Positions 1-6,974 are shown, counted from the first letter of the stretch. The stretch is DNA of 9,704 nt from an uncultured Eubacteriales bacterium (GCA_902491535.1 CABUHS010000052.1:1-9704), one strand, 5' to 3'. A program made the numbers and translations. Notes: a model not told the origin generated them from the sequence alone.

Positions 1-450
1 CATCTTTTATCTAGAATGATTGCCGGAATACTCGATCATATTTCCGAACTTACGGTATTCATGAATCCCTCAGAACAGTCATACGACCGTCTCGGAAACA
101 ATAAAGCACCGAAGTATATATCATGGTCTGAGGAAAATCGCTCTCAGCTTGTACGTATTCCCGCATCGGACAGCAATCATAAACGCGCCGAAGTAAGATC
201 ACCTGATCCGGAGGCAAATCCTTATATCGCATTTGCAATGCTGATATATGCGGCGCTTGACGGAATAGATTCCGAAAAAACTCTTACCGACGCATCAAAC
301 GTTAATCTTTATACCGCAGACGAAAACATACTTTATTCGCTTGATAAGCTTCCCGAAACATTAACAGTGGCTTCCGCAGCGGCAATATCAAGCGACTTTG
401 TAAAGAAATATCTTCCCGCATCTATTATAGAAACTCTCTGCAAAAAGTAA
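1..450 (+). CDS. glnA: Glutamine synthetase type I, C-terminal part (5' end outside window)
   Basis: The frame is open from base 1 and ends at TAA 448-450, leaving the last 149 residues of a glutamine synthetase, the cytoplasmic enzyme that makes glutamine from glutamate, ammonia and ATP. Family landmarks are visible in order: NPSEQSYDRL (residues 22-31 of the fragment), NRSQLVRIP (46-54) and RAEVRSPDPEANPYIA (62-77). These match the type I motifs NPT-SYKRL, NRS-LVRIP and R-E-R-PD-NPY, which carry active-site arginines. ATG codons near the window edge are internal, not starts. The protein ends soon after SDFVKKYLPASIIETL and lacks the long tail with its conserved tryptophans seen in Bacillus or E. 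coli GlnA, so it is about two dozen residues short. An ANTAR regulator follows after 45 bp on the same strand. Family assignment is firm; whether this is the main biosynthetic enzyme or a paralogue cannot be decided from the fragment. Confidence 0.9.
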   Translation, partial: HLLSRMIAGILDHISELTVFMNPSEQSYDRLGNNKAPKYISWSEENRSQLVRIPASDSNHKRAEVRSPDPEANPYIAFAMLIYAALDGIDSEKTLTDASNVNLYTADENILYSLDKLPETLTVASAAAISSDFVKKYLPASIIETLCKK

Positions 451-495
451 TATTTATAAATTACCTATACCGGATACAGAAAGGAGCAAACAGAA

Positions 496-1080
496 ATGGT
501 TCATCAAGACCGTGTATACAGTGTACTTATCGTTTCGGCTGTTTCAAAGTTCAATGAATCAATAATTTCACTGCTCCATGAATCAAAATATTCTCCGGTA
601 ATATGTGTCGGCAGTATCTCTGCTGCAAAGAGAGAGGTCCTTGAACGCGATTACGATATTATACTTATAAATTCTCCGCTTCCGGACGATTTCGGAACTC
701 GCTTTGCGGTAAACACGGTATCAGACAGCAGTTCTGTGGTTCTTTTGTTTGTAAAAAGCGAGCAATACGGAGAAATATACGACAAAACTGCACAGCACGG
801 AGTTCTTACTCTGAGAAAACCGACTTCCCCGCAGATGGTATCACAATCTCTTGATTTCATGCGCGCGGCAAGAGAACGCCTCCGGATGCTGCACAAAAAG
901 GCGATGTCAGTCGAAGAAAAGATGGAAGAGATCCGAACTGTAAACCGCGCGAAATGGCTGCTGATCGAAAACCTTAAAATGACAGAGCCTGACGCACACC
1001 GATATATTGAAAAGCAGGCTATGGATCGCTGTGTTACAAGGCGCGAGGTTGCAGAAGGAATTCTACGAACATATAAGTAA
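496..1080 (+). CDS. ANTAR-domain antiterminator with degenerate receiver, linked to glnA (NitR/GlnR-like)
   Basis: A 194-residue regulator with an N-terminal receiver-like fold (about 7-125), a helical linker (about 120-145) and a C-terminal ANTAR domain (about 140-190, NRAKWLLIENL...EPDAHRYIEKQAM...REVAEGIL). ANTAR domains bind RNA hairpins in leaders and prevent transcription termination. The receiver lacks the acidic pair after beta-1 (S14, A15) and has N59 where the phosphoacceptor aspartate belongs (IILINSPLP), while the beta-5 lysine remains (K108, LRKP). Phosphorelay control is therefore unlikely; AmiR-like control by a partner or ligand is an inference. The start is set by AAAGGAG at 480-486, nine bases before ATG. 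It sits 45 bp after the glutamine synthetase gene with no terminator between them, so the two are probably co-transcribed. A glnA-ANTAR regulator pair is known from clostridia (glnR/nitR of C. saccharobutylicum), where it acts positively on nitrogen assimilation. Confidence 0.88.
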   Translation: MVHQDRVYSVLIVSAVSKFNESIISLLHESKYSPVICVGSISAAKREVLERDYDIILINSPLPDDFGTRFAVNTVSDSSSVVLLFVKSEQYGEIYDKTAQHGVLTLRKPTSPQMVSQSLDFMRAARERLRMLHKKAMSVEEKMEEIRTVNRAKWLLIENLKMTEPDAHRYIEKQAMDRCVTRREVAEGILRTYK

Positions 1081-1110
1081 TGTAAATAAAGACAAATCAA
1101 CCTGAAAATA

Positions 1111-1150
1111 CCGAACCGCAGATTCTTAACGATCTGCGGTTCGGCATTTT
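1111..1150 (+). terminator. Intrinsic terminator after the ANTAR gene, probably bidirectional
   Basis: A perfect 13-bp inverted repeat (left arm 1111-1123 CCGAACCGCAGAT, right arm 1132-1144) encloses an 8-nt loop and is followed by CATTTTATATATA. It lies 30 bp after the ANTAR gene's stop. On the other strand the same hairpin is followed by TATTTTC and lies 56 bp after the radA stop, so it can end both convergent transcripts. No gene is seen between 1081 and 1199. Confidence 0.85.
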
Positions 1151-1199
1151 ATATATACAGAAGTTTGTAATTAAAAATTTTTAAACGGATAATCATATA

Positions 1200-2606
1200 T
1201 TATTTTGCATTATCAGATGACTTTTTCCGCATTTTTGCAGCAAAAAGTTTCGGTAGATCATATATCCCGCCTACAGGGATTATACCGTCAGAACTATGGC
1301 TGTGTATCTTATTTTTACAAAGACGAGGTATAACAAAGCTTGTAAATCCCATTCTTTTTGCTTCTGATACACGTTTATCAATATCCGAAACGGCTCTGCA
1401 CTCGCCGGAAAGACCTATCTCACCGACCGCTATCAAACTGTCATCGACCGGAATATCCTGCATACTTGAAATAAGTGCCATGCATATAGCCATATCTGCG
1501 GCAGGTTCATCGATACGAAGTCCGCCTACCACATTAAGATAAACATCATACTTGGAAAACGGTATTCCAAGACGCTTTTCAAGCACTGCTAGCAAAAGAT
1601 ATATCCGGTTATAGTCAAGTCCGTTGACCGTTCTTCTCGGAGTCGAAAATACTGTAGGAGCAGCAAGCGCCTGTATTTCAGCAACAATAGGTCTTGTTCC
1701 CTCAATTATACACACCGCGCAGTTGCCGGGCATATTACTCGGACGTCCTTCAAGCAGAGCCGCCGAAGGATTCGGAACCTCGGCAAGTCCCTCTCCGGTC
1801 ATCTCAAAAACACCTATTTCATTGGTCGAGCCGAAGCGGTTTTTCGCGGCGCGTATCATACGGTACGCCATCTGTTTTTCTCCCTCAAAACACAGCACCG
1901 CGTCGACCATATGTTCGAGTACCTTAGGCCCCGCTATACTTCCCTCTTTATTGACGTGTCCGACAAGTATTATCGACGTATTGCTTCCTTTGGCAAAACT
2001 TATCAGCTGCGCCGCCGTCTCCTTAATCTGAGTTATACTTCCCGGAGACGATGTAACTCTGTTTGTGTACACCGTCTGTATCGAATCAATTATAAGAATA
2101 TTCGGCTCAAGCTTTCGCGCCTCTTCGATTATATTATCGACATTAGGATCGGTATAAACAAATAATTCATCTCCGAGCGTTCTGAGACGTTCCGCTCTAA
2201 GCTTTATCTGTCCGCGCGATTCCTCGCCGGATACATACAAAACACGCCGTGTACGGCAAAGTATATCCGATATCTGAAGCAGCATTGTTGATTTTCCGAT
2301 ACCGGGCTCGCCTGTAAGCAGAACCACCGATCCGCTTACGATTCCTCCGCCGAGAACACGGTCAAGCTCATTCATACCGGTTTCTGTACGTATAAATTCC
2401 GGTATAGTCAGTTTTGATATTCTCTCCGCAGATTCGGACAGTATAAGCGATGATACAGCATGATTTGCAAAAGCTTTCTTTTCCGGAGCAGCATCAACAT
2501 GTTCTTCGAGACTGTTCCACGAACTGCATCCCGGACATTTCCCAAGCCACTTTGCACTTCTGTAGCCGCATTCGGTGCATATGTATACCGTTTTCGGTGA
2601 TTTCAT
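1200..2606 (-). CDS. radA: DNA repair protein RadA (Sms)
   Basis: A 468-residue RadA, the usual family length, complete from ATG 2606 to TAA 1200. RadA is a RecA-like, DnaB-type branch-migration and unwinding ATPase that helps process recombination intermediates. Domains in order are: a C4 zinc finger (C10, C13, C24, C27; CTECGY...GKCPGC), the RecA-like ATPase with Walker A GEPGIGKST (99-107) and Walker B LIIDS (171-175), the RadA-specific KNRFG motif (255-259), and a C-terminal Lon-protease-like domain (about 275-460, with EPAADMA at 367-373). The Lon-like part is structural in this family, not a working protease. AAAGGA lies eight bases before the start. The gene follows the amidase gene by 56 bp with no visible terminator, suggesting read-through. 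The clpC and disA neighbours common in Bacillus are not seen. Confidence 0.96.
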   Translation of the reverse strand: MKSPKTVYICTECGYRSAKWLGKCPGCSSWNSLEEHVDAAPEKKAFANHAVSSLILSESAERISKLTIPEFIRTETGMNELDRVLGGGIVSGSVVLLTGEPGIGKSTMLLQISDILCRTRRVLYVSGEESRGQIKLRAERLRTLGDELFVYTDPNVDNIIEEARKLEPNILIIDSIQTVYTNRVTSSPGSITQIKETAAQLISFAKGSNTSIILVGHVNKEGSIAGPKVLEHMVDAVLCFEGEKQMAYRMIRAAKNRFGSTNEIGVFEMTGEGLAEVPNPSAALLEGRPSNMPGNCAVCIIEGTRPIVAEIQALAAPTVFSTPRRTVNGLDYNRIYLLLAVLEKRLGIPFSKYDVYLNVVGGLRIDEPAADMAICMALISSMQDIPVDDSLIAVGEIGLSGECRAVSDIDKRVSEAKRMGFTSFVIPRLCKNKIHSHSSDGIIPVGGIYDLPKLFAAKMRKKSSDNAK

Positions 2607-2662
2607 TTTTAATGTCCTTTCTTTTGCAACATATAATTTTTATGTCTGCATTTTTCATTATC

Positions 2663-3403
2663 TCAACAATTGCAATCAATAAACTGCATCAGCGAAGACG
2701 CAAGCACAAGTACAAGCTTACGTTGATATTCCGAATCAAGCAAAAGCTGCTCATCGTCATAATTGGAAAGAAATCCGCATTCTACAAGCACTGCAGGATT
2801 TTTTATTCTGTCAAGAATATATATAGATGAATCTGCAGTTTTAATAGGTCTGTTATTATCGGGCTGAAGATATGTTTTAACCCCGCTTTGAAGCATCTCC
2901 GCAAGAGTGTGGCTTTCATCTGCATTAGGAGAACAGTAAAGCTGTAAACCCGATACCGAAGTCTTTGGAAACTTATTCATATGTATGCTGACAAACACCG
3001 CGTCAGGATTTGCTTCTGCAATTTCCACTCTTGCGCGAAGATCGCGCATTTTTTTAGTTCCTGAGTCATTTTTGCTTTCAAGCATCGTATCACTGTCACG
3101 TGTCATAATAACATCAACGCCTGATACTTCAAGGAAATCTCTCAGCATAAGAGTTATCTTAAGATTCAGTTCTTTTTCGAGAGTACCGTTTTCAGATACA
3201 GCTCCGCCATCCATTCCTCCGTGTCCGGCGTCAAGTATCACCGTTCCGCGCGGCTTTGCAAAAGCAGGAGACGGAACAGCCGGAGACGGAATAAATCTCA
3301 CATAAACATAGTAAAGCAAAGCAGACACCGAAAGAAATATAAACACGAAAAAAATATATTTCAGTGTATAGTAAAGAGAATTTTCTTTTTTTTCAAGCAA
3401 CAA
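2663..3403 (-). CDS. cwlD: CwlD-like N-acetylmuramoyl-L-alanine amidase (Amidase_3), membrane anchored
   Basis: A zinc amidase that cuts the lactyl-amide bond between muramic acid and the stem peptide. With the TTG start at 3403 it has 246 residues, close to Bacillus CwlD, which acts in making muramic-delta-lactam of spore cortex. One membrane helix (about 12-37, after a Lys/Glu-rich start) is followed by a short Pro-rich linker and the catalytic domain from about residue 54. Motifs are ILDAGHGGMDGG with zinc ligand H61, LEKELNL with ligand E76, FVSIHMN with ligand H141, and LVECGFLSN with catalytic E208. No ATG starts this frame. TTG 3403 or the adjacent TTG 3400 is preferred because a sequence resembling GGAGGTGATC lies just upstream; TTG 3448 or GTG 3418-3421 are alternatives. 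The CwlD assignment rests on size, anchor and the presence of SpoIVB nearby; a vegetative amidase of the same family is possible. Confidence 0.85.
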   Translation of the reverse strand: MLLEKKENSLYYTLKYIFFVFIFLSVSALLYYVYVRFIPSPAVPSPAFAKPRGTVILDAGHGGMDGGAVSENGTLEKELNLKITLMLRDFLEVSGVDVIMTRDSDTMLESKNDSGTKKMRDLRARVEIAEANPDAVFVSIHMNKFPKTSVSGLQLYCSPNADESHTLAEMLQSGVKTYLQPDNNRPIKTADSSIYILDRIKNPAVLVECGFLSNYDDEQLLLDSEYQRKLVLVLASSLMQFIDCNC

Positions 3404-3408
3404 AATAA

Positions 3409-3418
3409 GATCACCCAC
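3409..3418 (-). promoter_or_regulatory. Shine-Dalgarno site deciding the cwlD start
   Basis: On the minus strand GTGGGTGATC matches 8 of 10 bases of the extended Shine-Dalgarno sequence GGAGGTGATC and ends five bases before TTG 3403. No comparable site precedes the more distant in-frame TTG at 3448, so this site favours the shorter protein. Confidence 0.5.
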
Positions 3419-3558
3419 CACTTCAATACCGTAATGTTGTAAACACAATACAAATATATGCCGCGGAGGGTGGTGTTATTACACGGATAATGTTGATGTA
3501 TGGGGCAAAATAAATTTACCGGGAATTTTATATCCGCGCCTGAGACTTTTCAGAAAAA

Positions 3559-4134
3559 TCACTTCTTCTTTCTGGATATTCCGAGCATTCCAAGTATACT
3601 CTTACCTTTTATTGCAACAAAATATCCAAGTCCGCTGATTATTATTGCAGGGAAAACAATCAGAATAAATATGATAGGATTATACGGAGAATATGTCTGT
3701 ATAATGCCTATATACATAGACTCAATAAAACGAGCTATTGAACTCGCTATTCCATACATATTCACAGCCCAATCAGGACCCTGTGCAACATGCAGGACTC
3801 TTGATTCTGGAGTAAGTGAAAAATAACTTATAACGATCAACACTCCGAGAATAAAGTTAATAAAGTTTGCTACCATGGAAATACATGCGCCTTTATACGG
3901 AGTATATCTTATACGGCCGCTGTCAAGTTTGATCTTATCACGGGCACCAATCTCCCAAGCAACAGAATATTCAAGAAAAAGATAAAAGCATACGGAAAAT
4001 AAAGCAGCAATCAAAAATAAAGTATCGTTCTGCGCAGTAGCCATATGCATAACAAGTCCGAATATCATCATTCCAAACTGATTAACAATCATTTTTGTAA
4101 CTGTCGATAAATTTTCCTTTATAAAATGAAGCAT
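3559..4134 (-). CDS. Uncharacterised multi-pass membrane protein
   Basis: I do not recognise this 191-residue protein. It has four clear hydrophobic segments (about 13-34, 38-60, 82-106 and 152-176) plus a weaker amphipathic stretch (about 124-147), a soluble loop with basic residues between segments 2 and 3 (GARDKIKLDSGRIRYTPYKG) and a basic C-terminus ending in RKKK. No enzyme, transporter or signalling motif is visible, and it does not resemble an ABC permease. ATG 4134 is chosen as start; GTG 4143 in the same frame is an alternative. The gene follows the zinc-type binding protein by nearly 200 bp and has its own promoter candidate, so it is probably an independent unit. Roles in metal uptake or sporulation are not supported by anything in the sequence. 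Coding status is supported by length, hydrophobic pattern, promoter and intact frame. Confidence 0.75.
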   Translation of the reverse strand: MLHFIKENLSTVTKMIVNQFGMMIFGLVMHMATAQNDTLFLIAALFSVCFYLFLEYSVAWEIGARDKIKLDSGRIRYTPYKGACISMVANFINFILGVLIVISYFSLTPESRVLHVAQGPDWAVNMYGIASSIARFIESMYIGIIQTYSPYNPIIFILIVFPAIIISGLGYFVAIKGKSILGMLGISRKKK

Positions 4135-4145
4135 TATAAACACAG

Positions 4146-4175
4146 ACCGACTTTGAAAAAGTCGGTTTTCCTTTC
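4146..4175 (-). promoter_or_regulatory. Leader hairpin between Shine-Dalgarno site and start of the membrane-protein gene
   Basis: A perfect 9-bp inverted repeat (ACCGACTTT, 4146-4154, with its partner at 4158-4166; 3-nt loop) sits directly between GAAAGGA (minus strand, 4175-4169) and the start codons at 4143 and 4134. Unfolded, the Shine-Dalgarno site is 25 to 34 nt from the start, too far; folding the hairpin shortens this to roughly 4 to 13 nt. Read on the plus strand, the same hairpin is followed by TTTTCCTTT and resembles an intrinsic terminator, although no plus-strand gene precedes it. Confidence 0.5.
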
Positions 4176-4255
4176 ATAAAAAAATTAAGATAAGCATAAA
4201 GTCGGAAAAATATCTTTATATCTAATAATAAACTTCAAATATTAACATTGCAAGC

Positions 4256-4283
4256 ATAATATAAAAAGTTTACACTTTATCAA
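4256..4283 (-). promoter_or_regulatory. Sigma-A-like promoter for the membrane-protein gene
   Basis: On the minus strand TTGATA (4283-4278) and TATTAT (4261-4256) are separated by 16 bp; each hexamer differs from the consensus at one base. Transcription would begin near 4249, giving a leader of about 115 nt that contains the hairpin at 4146-4166. The rest of 4144-4330 is AT-rich and shows no gene or clear terminator. Confidence 0.55.
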
Positions 4284-4330
4284 ATATATCAGCAAAAACG
4301 GCACTTACAATACATTTATTTCCCTTATTT

Positions 4331-5314
4331 TTATTCAGAAAAGGCTTCTTTAAGCGTTTTCAGGTTTTCTCTCATCAGATCAAGATAAGTATCTCCGTTA
4401 TCAAACTGCGTCTGCGTCACATTATGACAAGAGTAAAAGCATTTTACAAAAGCTCCCGTCTCTTCTGAAATACTTTTGACCATTGCAGTATTGGACATAT
4501 CGATATAAAAAACTGATCTTATATCCTCTTCTCTGATCTTGTCAACCAAAAATGCTATAGTTGCAATGTCAGGCTCTGTTTGTGCTGCACAGCCCGGAAA
4601 TGCTGCGTAATACTCTATACCGTAGTCCTCCACAAAATATCTTAAAGGAAATCTGTCCCCGAATACCATAACCGTGTTTTCAGAAGCTTCAAAAAGCTTT
4701 ACAAATTCTGCATCAAGCGCATTAAGCTCTGCTCTGTACAGATCACAGTTTGATTCATAATATGAAGCACCCTCAGGATCGATTGCCGAAAGCTTATCCT
4801 TTATATACTCTGATATTTCAGATGTATTTCTGAGAGAAGTCCATACATGTTCATCATATTCAGGCTCTGATTCATCGTCATGATCGTGATGATCATGATG
4901 ATGGTCAGATTCATCATGTTTCATCCCCGGCATATGCTCTTCTTCAAGCAACCGGGTACAATCCATAAGCTTTAATACATTAAAGCTGTTATTTTCCTGA
5001 ACGGAATCAAGTATTTTGTCGAGCCACCTATCAGATTCTCCCCCTACACATATAAAAAGATCGCACGAAGATATTCTGATAATATCGGAAGTCGACGGTT
5101 CAAAGCTATGACTTTCGCTTCCGGGAGGAATAAGCATATATATATCTGCCCGTTCCCCTCCTATCCGTCTCGCAACGTCATAGCACGGAAAATTAGAGGC
5201 GACGATATGTACTTTTCCGTCATCCGACTTTGCAAGCTCCGAGCATCCGCTGAACGACGATATCGCTATGCAGACCATTACAAAAATTAAAATTCTTTTT
5301 ATTCCTGACAACAA
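4331..5314 (-). CDS. znuA: Zinc-type metal ABC transporter substrate-binding lipoprotein (ZnuA/AdcA family)
   Basis: A 327-residue cluster A-I substrate-binding protein that captures Zn2+ (possibly Mn2+) outside the membrane and hands it to an ABC permease. The N-terminus is a lipoprotein signal (KR, hydrophobic core, lipobox FSGC, lipidated C24). Metal-site elements are ESHSFEP with H69 and DEHVWTS with H156. A His/Asp-rich loop lies between them (133-147). At the usual third His position (H-x-A-F-x-Y-F) the sequence reads FGDRFPLRYF (218-227), so D220 may substitute. H297 in SCHNVT is another candidate. The start is TTG 5314, nine bases after AAAGG; no in-frame ATG fits the signal peptide. 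It follows pepD by 56 bp with no terminator and is probably co-transcribed. No permease or ATPase gene is adjacent in the window. Zinc is favoured by the His-rich loop; manganese cannot be excluded. Confidence 0.9.
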   Translation of the reverse strand: MLSGIKRILIFVMVCIAISSFSGCSELAKSDDGKVHIVASNFPCYDVARRIGGERADIYMLIPPGSESHSFEPSTSDIIRISSCDLFICVGGESDRWLDKILDSVQENNSFNVLKLMDCTRLLEEEHMPGMKHDESDHHHDHHDHDDESEPEYDEHVWTSLRNTSEISEYIKDKLSAIDPEGASYYESNCDLYRAELNALDAEFVKLFEASENTVMVFGDRFPLRYFVEDYGIEYYAAFPGCAAQTEPDIATIAFLVDKIREEDIRSVFYIDMSNTAMVKSISEETGAFVKCFYSCHNVTQTQFDNGDTYLDLMRENLKTLKEAFSE

Positions 5315-5323
5315 TATATTTTA

Positions 5324-5328
5324 CCTTT
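5324..5328 (-). promoter_or_regulatory. Shine-Dalgarno site supporting the TTG start of the binding-protein gene
   Basis: AAAGG on the minus strand lies nine bases before TTG 5314. The ATG at 5331-5329 overlaps this site but is out of frame with the lipoprotein, so the TTG is the better start. The 56-bp gap up to pepD contains no recognisable terminator or promoter. Confidence 0.6.
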
Positions 5329-5370
5329 CATTTTATCTGTTAAAATAATTAAAAATGAGAATAATTTGTT

Positions 5371-6846
5371 TTACAGCCTTTCAAGAAGTTTTGTGATAAG
5401 CTTCCAGAAGCGTTCAAATGAATCAAGATTCATTCGTTCCTCCGGTGTATGGATATCTCTTATATCAGGTCCGATTGCAATAGCATCAAGACCGCATCCG
5501 CGGACTGCTGTCAGATTTCCGGCTATAATACCGCATTCAAGTCCGGCATGTATAGGAAGTGCAGTCGGATCTTTGCTATCCGGAAAAAGTTCCTTATACA
5601 CCGAAAGATATTTTTTCTGCAAGGGTGTGCCGTATACAGGTTCCCAACCGGGATAGCGTCCAATAAGTTTTGAAACTCCGCCCGTAAGTCTTGCAAGACG
5701 TTTTATCTGATCTATCATATAATCCTGAGTAATCTCAAGAGACGACCGGTTCATAAAAGCAATTTTTATTTTTCCGCCATCCAGCATATGGATAGATGCA
5801 GGATTCGCAGACGCTTCCACAAACGTAAGATCCTGTTTATTGCGTCTCAACACACCGCACGGACAAAGTGTGAGGAATGACAAAAGATTTGAGGTTGCTT
5901 TAAATGTAAGCATTTTTGCTCCGCAAGTAACAGAAGCCTTTGTCTTTTCTATACGCAGATATCCGCGTTCATCACTCGCGGTAAATTCATCTTTTACAGC
6001 TGCAAAAGTCTTTTCTATAAGCTCAGTCTCGGCAGGCCCATCAGAAAGCGCTATAACAGCCTCAGCCTCACAAGGTATAGCATTGCTTACCGTACCGGAA
6101 TCAATGCTTACAATATTGAAAGGATATTTATCGTAAGCAGTCGAAAGTATTCTTGCGAGAAGTATGAGCGCGTTCTTTCTCTCTTTTTCAATATCTGCTC
6201 CCGAATGTCCGCCCGCAAATCCTCCGAGCGTTACTGTATAGCATTTTCCGTAAAGATCGGAATAGTCTGGATCAAAAGCAACGTCGATATCCGCACTTCC
6301 GACGCATCCGATAACGGCTTCTCCCTCTCCCTCACTGTCAAGATTTATCATGGTTTCGGCAGTTATATTACGGGTGTCAAAATTCATTGCGCCTACAAGA
6401 CCTGTCTCCTCCTGCACGGTAAACAAACATTCGAGCGGCGGATGTTTCAAAGTTTTGTCATCAAGAACAGCAAGCATTACAGCCACAGCAGCTCCGTCAT
6501 CTGCGCCCAATGTTGTCCCGTTCGCGCCGAGCCAGCCGTCAGTTATCTTAAGTTCAATAGGATCTTTTTCAAAATCATGCACCGTTTCCTTATTTTTAAC
6601 GCATACCATGTCAAGATGTCCCTGTAAGAGAATTGCAGGACGATCCTCATATCCTTTTGACGACGGCTTCTTAACAAAAACATTGTCGTATCTGTCACGT
6701 ATATATTCAAGTCCGCGTTCAGCTGCAAAGCTGCAAATAAAATCCGCAACCGCTTTTTCGTTGCCGGATCCTCGCGGAATAGCAGAAAGCTGCTCAAAAA
6801 AATGAAAAAGATTCTCCGGTTTGCGTCCGTTTATCACGTATTTCAT
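5371..6846 (-). CDS. pepD: Aminoacyl-histidine dipeptidase (M20 family, PepD)
   Basis: A 491-residue cytosolic metallo-dipeptidase, the usual PepD length, which cleaves Xaa-His dipeptides such as carnosine and other unblocked dipeptides with two bound metal ions. The catalytic domain carries QGHLDM (metal H77, D79), LGADDG (bridging D116), QEETG (catalytic E146, metal E147), INLDSEG (metal D170) and, near the end, IHAGLECG (H433). The middle lid domain begins about residue 205 with GGFAGGHSGADI. The start is ATG 6846, preceded by AAGGGG eleven bases upstream. The frame stays open a further 37 codons to 6957, but that stretch holds the likely promoter and does not look like PepD. The binding-protein gene follows after 56 bp. 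All expected metal and catalytic residues are present, so it should be active. Confidence 0.95.
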   Translation of the reverse strand: MKYVINGRKPENLFHFFEQLSAIPRGSGNEKAVADFICSFAAERGLEYIRDRYDNVFVKKPSSKGYEDRPAILLQGHLDMVCVKNKETVHDFEKDPIELKITDGWLGANGTTLGADDGAAVAVMLAVLDDKTLKHPPLECLFTVQEETGLVGAMNFDTRNITAETMINLDSEGEGEAVIGCVGSADIDVAFDPDYSDLYGKCYTVTLGGFAGGHSGADIEKERKNALILLARILSTAYDKYPFNIVSIDSGTVSNAIPCEAEAVIALSDGPAETELIEKTFAAVKDEFTASDERGYLRIEKTKASVTCGAKMLTFKATSNLLSFLTLCPCGVLRRNKQDLTFVEASANPASIHMLDGGKIKIAFMNRSSLEITQDYMIDQIKRLARLTGGVSKLIGRYPGWEPVYGTPLQKKYLSVYKELFPDSKDPTALPIHAGLECGIIAGNLTAVRGCGLDAIAIGPDIRDIHTPEERMNLDSFERFWKLITKLLERL

Positions 6847-6895
6847 AATGCTTTGATCCCCTTCATATAAATAAGTAAATAATCTATTAAAATTT

Positions 6896-6901
6896 ATTAT
6901 A
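6896..6901 (-). promoter_or_regulatory. -10 box (TATAAT) of a pepD promoter
   Basis: A perfect TATAAT on the minus strand lies 49 bp before the pepD ATG. The -35 region about 17 bp further upstream (ATACTT) is a poor match, so the promoter may depend on an activator or be weak. Its position argues that pepD starts at 6846, not further upstream. Confidence 0.45.
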
Positions 6902-6974
6902 CAACAAACCAAGGTTAAAAGTATGTATTTTTTTTGAACTTTTGGAAATGATACCAAATATCACGTGCAAATGC

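Noticed and set aside
1111..1144. Hairpin considered as an ANTAR target RNA for the regulator just upstream.
   Set aside because: ANTAR targets are paired hairpins with six-base loops; this is a single 13-bp stem with an eight-base loop in terminator position.
1624..2031. Long open frame on the plus strand opposite radA.
   Set aside because: It is a shadow of the well-supported radA coding frame, with no ribosome site and low-complexity composition.
3500..3523. CATACATC on the minus strand upstream of cwlD, like a sigma-E -10 box.
   Set aside because: No matching -35 element is found at the required distance.
4082..4177. Small out-of-frame reading frame from ATG 4177 overlapping the membrane-protein start.
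   Set aside because: It has no Shine-Dalgarno site upstream and its 31 codons show no recognisable pattern; the GAAAGGA lies within it.
5840..6805. Several overlapping open frames on the plus strand opposite pepD.
   Set aside because: The pepD frame has all catalytic motifs; the opposite frames carry none.
6847..6957. A 37-codon upstream extension of pepD in the same frame.
   Set aside because: It overlaps the TATAAT box, has no ribosome site and does not resemble the PepD N-terminus, whereas ATG 6846 has AAGGGG upstream and gives the normal length.
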